Assembly (NCBI GenBank): GCA_001466705.2
Contig: LATX02000046.1
Span: forward strand, 620,001 to 684,000
From: Moniliophthora roreri
Lineage: Eukaryota > Basidiomycota > Agaricomycetes > Agaricales > Marasmiaceae
Direction: 5' to 3'
Length of the DNA: 64,000 nucleotides
Shown here: piece by piece, positions 1-11,804 of the stretch
Layout of the letters: each line of letters opens with the position of its first letter
Position numbering within the stretch: the first letter of the stretch is position 1
Position numbers and translations under genes: made by a program
The notes under the pieces: model-generated
What the model was told of the DNA's origin: nothing
Database searches by the model: none
The model's input: the letters and a program-made list of their open reading frames with translations, nothing else

Positions 1-1041
1 GGTTTACCTTTGGCCGTCCTGGTCAAAGGCATGTAGGATTTGGGCACTTGGGGATGGCGGGAGGGAATGATTGTAAAAGAGAATCCAACTTTACGGTGTC
101 GTTGCTCAGTGAACTCTGATGAATAATACTTATGTTTTTGCGGTTTATAACCAACCATCCACTACCTCGATAGCGCTTTGGCCAATGCTTCCACGAGACC
201 AGCGACATTCCTGTCCAGGTTGTTTGACCATCTGAAGACAGATGCCGAGGCCATCCCGCGCGTCAAGCGTTGTTGACAACCACCACCCTGGCCTGATCGA
301 GCTGGACACCATAGAACGGCATTACCACCATGACCAATAGCATCACGCCCTTGAACCTCGATTTTCTCTAACGTTTTGCAAATTGAGCGACAACGCTCCG
401 TCTTCTGTACTCTTTTCATCAATCATCCAACAACAGCAACCTCCGTCGAGCTACCACAACAGAAGCTATGTATACCTGGAATCCCGGAACAACCAACTGG
501 GTATCTTTCCGGTATCCCTTCGATTTTCTGCAGTATTCTGAATCGGGAAGTCCGTTTCAAGGCGCGTTTACTCATATGTTCCTTGATACCTCATACTGAC
601 AGAACACATCAGTCAGCGTTTCGATATGATTCACAACGTTGCAATTGAGATGAGAGAAAATAATTTCGCACTCGCCTCCTCGATTCCCCAGCAAGCTTCA
701 GAGCAGCATCAACTCTTACCATTCCCGCCTTTAGGAGACACTTAGGTGATAATCCGATTTTACAAGTGTACATGGAGGGCATCTGGACGTGGACGCAAAA
801 GCTAATGGCTTGCGTCCATCTTCTCTCCAGTTTTGTGTGTTACTGATCCCCTCCCATACATGAAGGACCTCTCATATTCATTTCCATCTCATTGAGCTCT
901 TCCCCGTTGAAGGTCCGCCCAACACGCGAAGGCATCTTCGTCAAGCTTAACACTTCAAGCTCCGAATCAGGATTCATCATTCCCCAAGGGTAAGTACCCC
1001 AACTCGTGCCGTCGTTACATTGTGGCGTTACGCCTCCCAAG
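1..1041. other. Upstream stretch without a supportable gene
   Basis: No reading frame here has both a credible start and fungal protein motifs. A plus-strand frame open across roughly 850-989 ends at a GGTAAG donor-like site and could be an exon of the candidate at 1042-1381, but its phase does not join cleanly. I see no RNA gene or named repeat. Confidence 0.3.
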
Positions 1042-1381
1042 TATTCGTGGCTCCAGCTTCGGGTCGAGGGACCATCTTTTCACCTACCTAAGGGCTACGG
1101 TTGTGCATCTGTCATCGCGAGGGACTTGGTATGTATCTGCTCTTCCATCGTTTCTCTTAACCTGAAAATCGTAGTTCATCCTCCGCATCACAAAATACCG
1201 ATCGCACGACACCAACACGATGGAACCTCCATATGGAACGATGAACGCCCTGTTCAGATATCACATGTCCTCTCCTACGGCGACATTGACTGCTTGTGAC
1301 GAAACTGGTGTTTCTTTCGACATCCCACACGACTGGGGCTATGTGCATGATCTCCCTTCATTCCCGGACCTTACAAACTGA
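1042..1381 (+). CDS. Possible gene fragment, two exons, unknown product
   Basis: An open frame runs from about 1042 to a GTATGT donor at 1129. It resumes after a TAG acceptor (about 1174) with FILRITKYRSHDTN and continues to a TGA at about 1379-1381, ending DLPSFPDLTN. The intron would be about 45 bp, normal for this window. The second exon has protein-like composition (acidic and aromatic residues, no low complexity). I recognise no domain, the true start is not visible, and the upstream exon phase does not fit. It may be a remnant beside the duplicated block that begins at 1451. Confidence 0.25.
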
Positions 1382-1450
1382 CCGGCACCACCAATGCACT
1401 CGATATGCATGAGACGTAAGGGATATGAGGTATCTAGAGTTGGGAATCGT

Positions 1451-2732
1451 CGGCTCTGGGAGAGAAATTGCCTGGGGAAGATTGAGCTCGAGGTACGTGT
1501 TACTCATTTACTCGTATCAAAATTGTCCGTACGCTAATCGCTCCCGTTACTAGAAGGACATCCAGCATTGTATGATTATCGGGTACTGTACAGTCTTCCG
1601 ATGTACATCTCATAACTTCAATACGACTATGTGGCTATCACTGCATCTTCTCAACATGCAGAGCTCAACGAATAGCCTAGAAATGAGTAGCAATACAAGT
1701 CAGACAGCAACACCCTCAAGCAACCCAAAGGGGCGTCGCACTGCGTCGCGCTCTTTTGGGCCAATCGATTAAATTACACCAAGAACTGGGATAGCGGCGG
1801 GCAGAGGTTGTGCGGATGGAGAGGATTGGCCTTGGCGATGTAGTCAGCTTGAGATCAGAGTACGAAGAACGTCGAGAAGGGAAGATGAGTATAAATATGA
1901 AAGTATGCACCCTGGGACTTGAATCACAGAAGGCTCATCGTTGGACTTCTTTTCTCAGGTCGTGTCGGATGAGCGAGGGTACACTGGAGCGACGACGAAT
2001 AATGCATCGGGCGTTTCTCGGTCCTTTTCTCCTTTTCTCCTTGCTACTGAACTACCTTTATTTTCTTCTCACAACGCCGAGGGTAATTCAGACTATCAGA
2101 ACTTATCGCGGCCGTCGACAAGGCGTCGTGCGATACAATTCTTGGCCGAATCGCGAGGTGCTAACATGGGGGTGCCGAAGCAAACCAGAAGTCGGCAAGA
2201 TTTTGAGACAAAGAGTACTGTCAAGATACCTTGAACAGACTATATCGAACACAGTGACTTCTTGCTTGTGTTCAACCAGACATGCATCCACTTAGAGCCG
2301 GCAGGGAACTTAGAGATGGTGATGAAAGTTTAAGACGCGATCAAAGACGCGAGCGCCGCGGCGAGTGATAGTTACAGTAATGCACTGCTATGGACTCATA
2401 GTAGACCACTTAAGAGTCCTCATTCGTGCGAGGCGAGTCTACATAGATACCGAAATGCACATAAACCAATAAAATAAAAATGTTCAATCGTTTCAATTAC
2501 AGACAACTATCATCAGCAAGTGAAAGCACCGATATCTGATCCAGCGAATGCACTCCATAACCAGCTCCACCGAAAACTGTCTGCGACAGAAATGTCAGTG
2601 TTCATCTCGGGTTGCAGTAATGGCCAAGAACACACCGGGCTGTTTCCTGATGATCTCAGATTTTGGATAGCCCATGTATTGCGCCCAATTGGCAGTGTTA
2701 GGGTCAAAGCCTCGGGCAATTTGCCCGTTTGC
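1451..2732. repeat. Direct duplication, copy 1
   Basis: This block matches 2734-3995 in the same order and orientation with scattered substitutions and small indels, for example the differing bases around 1961-2045 versus 3237-3325. It begins at the CGGCTCTGGGAGAG segment and ends at the N at 2733. It contains a TATAAATA-like string near 1891. Short frames inside have no recognisable domain, except a minus-strand 3' exon also present in copy 2 (stop at 2595-2597). The copies are too different to be one sequence assembled twice, so they are either true tandem copies or two haplotypes joined end to end. Confidence 0.85.
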
Positions 2733-2733
2733 N
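2733..2733. other. Single N, contig join
   Basis: The sequence on the left ends with the same bases that copy 2 reaches at 3995. The sequence on the right starts with the bases found at 1451. The N therefore sits exactly at the junction of two overlapping versions of one locus. Confidence 0.9.
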
Positions 2734-3995
2734 CGGCTCCGGGAGAGAAATAGCCTGGGGAAGATCGAGCTCGAGGTACGTGTTACTCATTTATTCGTGT
2801 CAAAATTGTCCATACGCTAATCGCTCCCGTTACTAGAAGGACATCCAGCATTGTATGATTATCGGGTACTGTACAGTCTTCTGATGTACATCTCATAACT
2901 TCAATACGACTATGTGGATATCGCTACATCTTCTCAACATGCAGAGCTCAACGAATAGCCTAGAAATGAGTAGCAATACAAGTCAAACAGCAACATCCTC
3001 AAGCAACCCAAAGGGCGTCGCACTGCGTCGCGCTCTTTTGGGCCAATCGGTTAAATTACACCAAGAACTGGGATAGCGGCGGGCAGAGGTTGTGCGGATG
3101 GAGAGGATTGGCCTTGGCGATGTAGTCAGCTTGAGATCAGAGTACGAAGAACGTCGAGAAGGGAAGATGAGTATAAATATGAAAGTATGCACCCTGGGAC
3201 TTGAATCACAGAAGGCTCATCGTTGGACTTCTTTTCTCGGGTAGTGTCGGATGAGCGAGGTGACATTGGAGCGACGACGACGAATAATGCATCGGGCGTT
3301 TCTCGGTCCTTTTCTCCTTGTTACTGAACTACCCTTATTTTCTTCTCACAACGCCGAGGGTAATTCAGACTATCAGAACTTATCACGGCCGTCGACAGGC
3401 GTCGTGCGATACAACCCTTGGCCGAATCGGGAGGCGCTAGCAAGGGGGGTGCCGAAGCAAACCAGAAGTTGGCAAGATTTTGAGACAAAGGGTACTGTCA
3501 AGATACCTTGAACAGACTATATCAAACACAGTGACTTCTTGCTTGTGTTCAACCTCTGTACGTAGGTCATTCTCGGTCGTCCCTTGTTAAAGATGGTGAT
3601 GAAAGTTCAGGACGCAATCAAAGACGCGAGCGCCGCGCGAGTGATAGTTACAGAATGCACTGCTATGGACTCATAGTAGAGCCTCATTCGTGCGAGGCGA
3701 GTCTACATAGATACCGAAATGTACATAAACCAATAAAATAAAAATGTTCAATCGTTCAATTACAGATAACTATCATCAGCAGGGGCAAGCACCGATATCT
3801 GATCCAGCGAACGCACTCCATAACCAGCTCCACCGAGAACTGTCTGCGACAAAAATGTCAGTGCTCATCTCGAGTTGCAGTAATGGCCAAGAACACACCG
3901 GGCTGTTTCCTGATGATCTCAAATTTTGGATAGCCCATGTATTGCGCCCAATTGGCAGCGTTAGGGTCAAAGCCTCGAGCAATTTGCCCGTTTGC
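2734..3995. repeat. Direct duplication, copy 2
   Basis: Second copy of the block at 1451-2732, about 20 bp shorter because of small indels. It lacks part of the CTTTTCTCC run of copy 1 and has one extra GAC triplet near 3280. Beyond 3995 the sequence continues uniquely through 4000-5300. The TATAAATA-like string recurs near 3172. Confidence 0.85.
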
Positions 3996-4034
3996 GGAGG
4001 GCAGGGTAGATATGGATGGGCCAACATGTAACAG
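3858..4034 (-). CDS. Candidate 3'-terminal exon, unknown product
   Basis: On the minus strand an open frame follows an AAG acceptor-like site (about 4034) and runs to a TGA at 3858-3860. The last third reads WAQYMGYPKFEIIRKQPG followed by VFLAITATRDEH and the stop, a composition typical of a real domain end. The same frame, with only conservative changes, is kept in the duplicated copy (stop at 2595-2597), which supports coding or a recent origin. Upstream exons were not found and I do not recognise the family. Confidence 0.35.
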   Translation of the reverse strand: MLHVGPSISTLPSANGQIARGFDPNAANWAQYMGYPKFEIIRKQPGVFLAITATRDEH

Positions 4035-4040
4035 TCTTTA

Positions 4041-5359
4041 GTTGTGCCTCTATCCAGCGCTTCATGTTCCCCGTGATACGCTTCTCCTCGTCTGGAAGCC
4101 GACAATGTGTGAGCAACGTGTAAGAAAGAACGAGTGTCGGAAGTACACGTACCGGCAACGGACAAGGTGACTCCGACGTAGACATCTAGCTACGAGTCGA
4201 GGTGGGCGATTCTCTCTAAGCACGAGTTCCAACCGTGGCGTAGAATCTCCTAGGGAAAGGCTGGATGGGAGTCTTGACATGAGACGAGACTGAATACGGG
4301 TATGAGCGACACGAAGCAAGAGGATTTGAAGGTACGCGTAAACTTGACCACGACACTGTCGTCCATGCTATTAGGTGCTTGCGTGTCCGAGTCTGAAGAT
4401 GCGAACTTTGACCGATAACGCCAGCACCCAACGCCAGGAATGAAAGTTTTTGGTGCTCTCATGACAACGAGATGATCACGGTGCTGTACATTTCAATACG
4501 CGTATTGACACTCGTTCGACGCCAAACTCGTTCTCTGAGATTCTTTCATTAGATGTACATGTATACCACTGAGATTAGCATCGTTGCTCACTAGTGCACC
4601 CAAAATAGAAATCGCCAAATGAGCCTCCAGCCAGAAGCAAAGCCCATGCTCTGTGCCGAAGGATCCGTCGTCTTCAAGAATTGCAGTTCGAGGAAACCGG
4701 AGCAGATGGTGATCGAGTGTCGTCAGTCTCTCGGGGGCGAAAACAGACAATGTGTCTTTGATAGTGATGCGGCACGAAGTCATAATGGGCTACGGTCAAG
4801 TCAGTGGTCAGTACGAGGGATGCGGTATACATGTTGGGGGCGTACCCATTCAGACCGGTGTGTGTTACCGAATAGTTCCATGGTTGCAAGATTCTGGAGT
4901 TGTGAAGACTAGTCGTTCAAGGTTGTTCTTGGATTGAGCACTGGATTTCGAAGATTCTGAATGAGAGTTGTTAGTGTGTTTTAAAGCACGTCTAGTATAG
5001 CAACCTTGCTTCTGTCATCCTTGAGGAAAAACTCGATACTGAATTAGACACTGGACGCTGTCCCTGTTTCCAATGGTGGTGAAGAGCGTGAAGCGTTTGA
5101 TTGCCGCGGCACCTCTTTGTTCTCGTCGTCCATCATCATTTCCTCGCATTCCTTAGTACCAGGTTCGTGGACAGTGCTCTTGGTCTTAAACTCCGACTAA
5201 CACTCTTTTGACACCCAGCTTTTCTCTGTACTCACAAAGATCCCAAGACGCCAATTCGAACAAACCAGCCTCCGCCAAAATAACATCTCCACCACCTACG
5301 CAACCCTGTACTCTCCTCGACAACACCAAGGCACATAACCAGGTCTAAGACCAGACGCT
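4041..5359. other. Intergenic, no supported gene
   Basis: A minus-strand frame of about 96 codons (4493-4783) and overlapping alternatives exist, but none has a recognisable domain and they compete with one another. The 5200-5359 part is CA- and CT-rich, as expected for the promoter and leader of the kinase gene that starts at 5360. Confidence 0.4.
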
Positions 5360-8275
5360 ATGTCGCAACAACCCACGTCTACCCCAAGGAAGCGCAGCTC
5401 TAAGAAAGAGGACACTGGACGTGTTGTGCGATGGGGAGGAGCTTCAGTTCTAGTTTACTACCCACTGACGCTTCACGAGATAGGTGCCCACACATGGGAG
5501 TTCGATTCTCTCACTATCTCCCGCATGCTCTCGCCCAAGACGTTGAGAGAAGGTGTTGACGCCGAGGATGTCGAGAGCTGTGAAGACCTCGGCAAGTGCG
5601 ATTGTTCAGTGGATTACCCATTCTTTCAGCAAGCCCTAGACCAAGTCACTTCCGATCTTTCGAACACGATGTTCGAATGGGGTGGATTACCAAGCCTCTC
5701 CCTCAGGATAGGTAATAAGCAGTGTAAGGACTTGTGGTGTATCGACAAGTGTCATTCTGCCTTGGACTCTCAGCCAGGTGCTCCTGCCCGCGACAATCGA
5801 TGGTATTCCAACTTGCGGTTCGTTGTATATGACAAACAGATGGCGGATGGTGTAGAAGGCTCACATCCACTGAAACCGGACTGTGCTGGTGGACGAGGTC
5901 TTCAAGACGGCGTTGCAAAGCTATGTTGGAACACATCCAACCATAAAGGCATCCCCCAGCTCGATTTGCCGGCTGAAGTCAAAAGCAATTGGCGCCAGTT
6001 GTTAAAACAAGCTGCCGTCTATGGCCGTTGTCTATTTAGCGCGAGCCCAACTCGTTCGTGGTCGCTAGTTCTTGGTTTCAACCAGAAGTCAAAGTCCTTG
6101 CGTTTCCTCATCTTCCATCGCGGAGGGTGCACGGCGTCGAAAGACATCAATCTGGACGATCAAGAGGGGCGAAAAGATGCGTATCGATTGATTCTCACAA
6201 TATTGCTATGGACGGAGCCGTATCACGCTGGCTTCAACAGTTTCTCCACGGACAAGGAATTTGCGGTTCCCTCTGATGATATAGGAAAGGAACACGTCTT
6301 ATTGAAGGTGGTGAAAACTCTATATCACACGATAGCGATTCGCAGCCGAGCAACTTTGGTCGCCCTCGTGTCATCTACCAATGCCTCTGAAGAACCGGAA
6401 GCATCTCCTCAACTTGTGCCATCGGCTCGCGCGGTGAGAAGATCTGCAAGACTGCAAGCCGAGCCTGCAACCTCGCAGCCCACGGAACAATCAGCAGCAG
6501 GCAGCGCAGGAGTCTCTCGTCCTTCTCAACGAGGAAGGAAGCCAGGATCAAGTGCGACGAACAGGAAAGGCGCCAATGTCGTAGGTATGTTGAGGTTGTT
6601 CAATGCTTTTGCATCTATTAAACCCCTGTGTAGGCACCTCCACCTCAAAAGTCAGCGACGCAGCAGAAAAGACCGGAGGGCATTCTCATTGCTCAGAACG
6701 AGGTGACGAAAAGAGTTCCGCAGCTATGGCGGATGAGCCAGTCGTCTCAGGTATGTCCAGATGATCTATGAACTCGATACATTTCGCTGATCCTCCACAT
6801 GACAGATCTTCCTTGGATTATTCCAGGTGATGTACGATTGTCCCTGAAGTACACGCAGCCTCTCAGGATCTCTACCGGACTTCTACCAACAGGGATACGG
6901 GCAGCATTGTTGAAGACCCTTATCCTGAAGCTATATTGGCCGGATGACAAAGACGACGTTCTTCCGCTTGATTACTTTCGGTGAACGCCGCGAAAGCCGT
7001 GTGGGAGAGTGTAAAACTCTTACGGACCGATGGACCCATCCGGTTTACTCGTATCCAACAACATCTTTCTACCCGCCGACAATCCTGAATCCATCGGGAA
7101 TGCATGGTGGAAGGTATTCTCACACGACGTTCGCGATTGCCCAGAGCACCCAAACTACCGAGCTGCTCACATTGTTTTACTTGGTGCCGTCGGACTCTCA
7201 CTTCTTTCTGCGACGAGTTCCTGGGCATTATGTGAAGCAATTGTTCACGCCTTGCTTGGTATGTTCAATTTTCGACCTTCCCAGTTAGTGATTGAAGCTC
7301 CATTCCTAGGTTGGTTGACTTATTACCAACACGGTTACATGCACCGAGATGTCAGCATCGGGAACGTGCTACAATTGGAAAAGCCAGTAAAGATGAAGCC
7401 TTTTGAAATTCTAGAAGCCTTTGCAAAACAGGACGACTCTCTGGTTTCCAAGATGGATGAGTTGTCTGTTGATGACACCCAAGTCCCTCACACACCTCCA
7501 GCCACGTCTTCCCACGGTGCAGAGACTGTTGACACCCCTGATACTACAGTGGAAGGAATGCCAACAAATTCTGCAGTGGCATCTGCCATTGTAACTGCAT
7601 CCCCGGGAACAGCCGAATATGCTACACAGATCAAGGAGTTGGTCGGAAAGCTGGGAATCACCGGCGACTGCAAGGCAATTTTGACAGATGGCGATATGGC
7701 TGCAAAGTGGGAGACTTACTTTGACGAGACACACAATTGGCGCACCCGATCAGTGAGTGACTCATTCGCGACCCTCTGCATCAATGTGCTAACGACACTG
7801 ATAGGGCACCCCGGAGTTTATGTCTTTTTATCTTCAGACTGCCATGGAAGGATCGGATGACCAATACCTGCAGTCTCCAGTGGATGACCTTCACTCTTTT
7901 TTTTGGGTCACCCTATGGGCGGTGATGTTCAATGGACTGAACTGTACACGATCCACAACAGAAAAGTTTTGGCAAGGCAATCTGGTTGGTTCTGCTGCTT
8001 CCAAGCTTTCAGTCCCCCATGAACTTCGTCCATCTACTGGAAACAGTCCCATCACGGAGCAAATGAAGCCTCTTCTGCGCGATTGGTACAATGCTATGCA
8101 GGGACTGAATGATGATTGGAGTGTAGTTTCTAGGCTACCCGATGGCATTGAAGCTAGGGAGTGGTACCTTCCACACTTTCATCACTTTGCCTTCCGTGGT
8201 GTAGTTGAGACATTGGAGCTGATGCTGAAACATCATTCAACATTGTTAAAATACCCACCATTTCCTTCAACCTGA
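5360..8275 (+). CDS. FunK1-type fungal protein kinase (possibly damaged)
   Basis: FunK1 kinases are a fungal-specific, expanded family in mushrooms; substrates are unknown. Apparent exons: 5360-6584, 6634-6750, 6806 to about 6980, about 7015-7258, 7310 to about 7752, and about 7806 to 8275. Kinase landmarks in order: LILKLYWPDD (beta-3 lysine region), LCEAIVHALL, the catalytic loop HRDVSIGN (about 7342), LTDGDMA in the DFG position, then GTPEFMS across an intron as the APE-like motif. The first 440 residues precede the core, as is usual in the family, and include a basic, Ser/Pro-rich linker. Between about 6980 and 7030 I cannot join the frames: the plus-strand frame meets TGA at 6982 and TAA at 7012 without a plausible intron. 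Either an exon is misread or the gene carries a frameshift. Catalytic residues are otherwise present. Confidence 0.75.
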
Positions 8276-9691
8276 TATACATTCTTTCCTCTTACTTCCA
8301 GCTGTCATGAAGTTTAATGGAAGGCTGTTTGCTTTAGGCAGTAGTACTTGAGGTGCTGGCAAGTGTTTTTCATAAGAGAAAGTGTTTGACATACAGATTA
8401 CTACATTAGATGATCAGTGTACCTTTCTATAAATGGCATTTTGGTGACAAGAGAGTAGTAGGTCTTCAAGGATAGTGAAAAACTTTGGGTATGTTCTCAC
8501 AAGCACTTACATCTCTCTATCTCTACCATGATTTTCCTTCCATGTTGACTCTTAGCTCTCTGGCCACTATCAGAATGCCCCAAGGTATTGGTAAATAGTG
8601 CAAAAACCAACTATCAGAGAGAACTCAAACTTTATTGAATGTGTCATCTCTGCAAAGGCCCCAATGCTTCATTGGCCCTGATGCTTCCCAAGCAAGACAA
8701 TAGTAGTGTTGTCTCAATGAACCATTCCCTTCTACTGCTATCTCAACTTCAGAGCATGCTATTTCCTTTCCTTTGTCCTCTGGTGCCTGAGATCTTTTGG
8801 CTCTTGTTCTCCCTGTCAGCCTTGTGACTAACAGGTCTGAATCTAGAAGCAAATGGGTGAACCTATAACCTTCTGCAGAGCATAATCTGGGTCTTCAGGA
8901 TTGTACTGTGCATTGGCATTGGATGGGTTTAACCAGAATTATTGCATCACATGGAATTCAGATATGGATGGATCTGAGACAGAGAGGGCAGACAATGCAT
9001 TGTTCAGGCAGAATTGTCATTCTATACATCCACAGGTAAGTGAAGATCCACAGATAGCAACAAACCTGACACACAAAAATTGCTTGAAATCTTTCTCCCA
9101 AGCTTCTTGTACACTCTCACCTTCATATGCTATTGCAGTGAACTTGGATTGTCAGTCAGAATGAATCTGATGGTGGAGAATGTTTTTCTCAAGCAGATTT
9201 GTGCTGTTGACAGACTCATTTCCTATTTTTCCAATTCCAATTCCAATCTGAAAGGATGACAGATTCTAGCTCCTTCATGCTGATGATGTGACCATGTTTT
9301 ATATTCTCAAACTGCAAATTGAAGTTAGTGGCAGGAATCTCAGAATCCATACAACTTGGACTCACCTCACTGAATATTGTGCACTTGTTGACTCTCGTGT
9401 CATTTCCATGCATATGAACTACTCTTGCAGTTATTGTTGTGTGGTTGTAGTGGTTGACTTGATTACCATGGACATGGTTGAGTGTACCTGATAGAAACTT
9501 GTAAGTTGTAGATACTCATCTTTCAAATATAGTTGAGCAAAGGGTGTAAGGATGGTAGTTAAAGGGCAAGCTGGGTTGTGGGGAACATGAGGCATTGTCA
9601 CCATGTCATGGGCATGAAGTTTGATGGAATGCTGTTTGTTGGGTGTTGGTGAATATGACAAGGTGAAGCATTTGAGGTCTGAACTGGTACA
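8276..9691. other. AT-rich transposon-derived flank, no gene
   Basis: Composition drops sharply in GC after the kinase gene. Short frames on both strands show no domain. A phrase near 8305-8330 (ATGAAGTTTAATGGAAGGCTG) recurs in altered form near 9614-9635, suggesting old repeat material. The region leads into the LTR at 9692. Confidence 0.5.
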
Positions 9692-9961
9692 TGTCATGGT
9701 CTGGGTTTGATTCTTCTTCTTGGAAAGTCCTTTCCTTTATTTTCACACTTGTTTCTTTTACCTTGACTCTTACAAGTTTCAGTTATAGTTACAGATCATA
9801 CAAACTAGTATTTAAGAACTATATAAACTTGTATAGACCTTATTGAATCAGCACTTATTTTCCACTTATCTCTATTCATTCTCTACCTGATTATTCACTA
9901 CACTTGGCTTCCACTTCCATATAAGGCCTGTCTCAGTGATCCTGTTGCCTTGCCCCTTACA
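9692..9961 (+). repeat. 5' LTR of gag-only element
   Basis: It begins TG and ends CA within CCCCTTACA. About 130 bp near its start (ATTCTTCTTCT through TTAGTTATAG-like sequence) match 11494-11600. Its last bases match the end of the lone LTR at 26148-26473, defining one LTR family. Confidence 0.65.
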
Positions 9962-10120
9962 GTTTGATTTGATCAAAAATCCTGTTTTCTGTGGACTTAC
10001 TCCACACTTTCACTTCTAAATGATGTGGTTGGTAACAACAAGCCACTTCCACTATTGTTGTCCTGTCTCTCATATATCTCATCCATCTTCACTCTCTAAT
10101 ACTCTTCCTTCTTTCCACAT

Positions 10121-11221
10121 ATGTCTGACCTCCTACCTGGCAATTGGAGACCCTCTGATTCTCCACCTCCACCAATTGCTTAGCCTCCTCTAGTTACATG
10201 GGACCAGTTTGCAAGTCTCATGGAGACTGTTATTCAATTGGGCCAGAACCTCAATCAGATGCAGGAAAACCAGAACAAGACAGATGCTGCTCTTGAGGCT
10301 TTCACTGAACAGATTAGGTCTCTGCCTATTCCACTCCTCTCAGTCTCTACTTCTGACACTTCATCCCAAAAAGGTACTTCAACTTTCAACAAACCCCTCA
10401 ATCTTCACTGGCAAAGCCACTCAGGTTGTTGGCTTCCTTCAGGAGATTACAGACACTCTGTACCTTCTTTGTGACATCTATACTACAGACAGGGACAAGT
10501 GCATTTATATGTCCACCTACTTTAGCAGTAGTTCTTCAAAGAAACAGTACAAGACAACCCTTGAGCTTGACAAAGCTCAGAAGACTTCTCTTCTTGTCAA
10601 CTTTACTTCCTTTTGTGATGCTTTCAAAAAGCATTTTGGTAACTCCAACCTTGTTACTACAGTCCAGAACCATATTGATGATCTCTACCAGACAGAGTCT
10701 GCTTCTCAATATAGTGCCTGATTCATGGAATAAATTGTTCACCTTGACCTTTCTGAGGCCACCATAATCAACTACTTCTATTGCCACCTCAAATCTTTAG
10801 TCAAGGATGCTATTACTTTTGTTGAGACTGAAAAGTGTCCTACTAATCACATAAAACTGCAAAAGGCCATAACTCAGTTATAACTAGGTTATGACTAGGT
10901 TATGACTGGTTTCGGTGGGTTATAACCCCCTGGAGATGGGTTATAACCTTTTGCAGTTTTGTGCAATGTAAGACTTTGAAGGCATATATGGATTTTGCAA
11001 CTGAGATTGACAACCACTTGCATGAGTGTGAGTTGAAGAAGAAATGTGATACCAAATCCAGATCCTCTACTAAATCTGACTTCTCCAAACACTCTGCTCT
11101 TGATTACTCCCTTATCACCTCACCTGATTCCTCTATACTCTCTATCTCTTCTCTTGACTCAACTCCACCATCCAATGTTCCTCTCCTTCTTTTATATTAT
11201 ACTTTACTATACTTAATTTGA
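10121..11221 (+). pseudogene. Retrotransposon Gag-like polyprotein, broken
   Basis: The frame opens at ATG 10121 and meets an in-frame TAG at 10181. It continues through QFASLMETVIQLGQNLNQ and a coiled-coil-like stretch, then shifts frame near 10400 into a typical Gag core (VVGFLQEITDTLYLLCDIY). That core includes the FTGK and DKCIYMSTYF segments familiar from fungal Ty3 Gag. After a stop at about 10719 it resumes in pieces, is interrupted by the inverted-repeat insertion at 10853-10960, and continues with KAYMDFATEIDNHLHEC. No zinc knuckle was found. At least one stop, two frame changes and one insertion make it non-functional. Confidence 0.65.
10853..10960. mobile_element. 108-bp inverted-repeat insertion inside Gag
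   Basis: The ends are perfect 14-bp inverted repeats: AAAACTGCAAAAGG at 10853-10866 and CCTTTTGCAGTTTT at 10947-10960. Between them GTTATAAC/GTTATGAC octamers recur. The Gag frame reads up to the left end and resumes just after the right end, so the block looks inserted. It resembles a very short MITE; a clean target-site duplication is not evident. Confidence 0.55.
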
Positions 11222-11467
11222 TTCCTATACTTATTCTTTCTCTTGCTATTTTACTTCTTTTTCATTCTTTAATTCTAGACCTATTATTTGGAACCTCAGT
11301 TAGTAATAGTGTTGAAGCTAATAGTTACTTCACTTATACATTCTTACAAACCTGTTGTTCCAACTGCCTTTCTTACTTTTACTTCACTTCTGGTTTCTCA
11401 TTCAGTACTTTGGATCTTACCCTCTCATTCTTTTACTTTTCCATCTTATCATATATTCTTTGGCCTT

Positions 11468-11479
11468 GAAGAGGGGTGG
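11468..11479 (+). other. Polypurine tract of gag-only element
   Basis: GAAGAGGGGTGG lies immediately before the TG of the right LTR, the expected place for the plus-strand primer. A similar purine-rich string precedes the lone LTR at 26148. Confidence 0.6.
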
Positions 11480-11616
11480 TGTTATAATCCAGGTTTGATT
11501 CTTCTTCTCAGAAACTCCTTTCCTTCATTTTCACACTTGTTTCTTTCACCTTGACTCTTACAAGTTTCAGTTATAGTTACATTAAAAGCTATGTAAACTT
11601 GTATAGACCTTATCAA
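11480..11616 (+). repeat. 3' LTR of gag-only element, truncated
   Basis: It matches the left LTR for about 135 bp from TGTTATAATCCAGG to GTATAGACCTTAT, then similarity stops. The missing 3' half means the far boundary and TSD are lost. Confidence 0.65.
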
Positions 11617-11804
11617 TGAAAATGCTCAAAAACCTATAGTGAAAACACAAGGCCTGTGGTGCCAAAATACTCTAAAAAAAGGTAGATAAGTTCTTGATTC
11701 TCAGTTGTTTTGCAAGTTGGTTTAGTGTGATTCACTGTTACTGCAATGTTAGGAATAATTCTCAATGTTTCACTCAGCAGTTCAGAGATAGATGTCTTCA
11801 AAAC

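Larger units (their letters stand above)
9692..11616 (+). mobile_element. Gag-only LTR retrotransposon, degenerate
   Basis: Two related LTRs flank about 1.5 kb. The left copy starts TGTCATGGTCTGGGTTTG (9692) and ends near CCCCTTACA (9961). The right copy starts TGTTATAATCCAGGTTTG (11480), directly after a purine-rich tract, and breaks off at about 11616. The interior encodes only a Gag-like protein (about 10121-11221), with no protease, reverse transcriptase or integrase. It would have depended on enzymes from another element, like the gag-only (TR-GAG) elements described in plants. The right LTR is truncated, so no target-site duplication can be read. Confidence 0.65.

Noticed and set aside
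11218..11554. Two Leu/Ser/Phe-rich plus-strand frames of 83-88 codons
   Set aside because: Fall in the degenerate 3' part of the gag-only element and run into its LTR; hydrophobicity reflects T-rich DNA.
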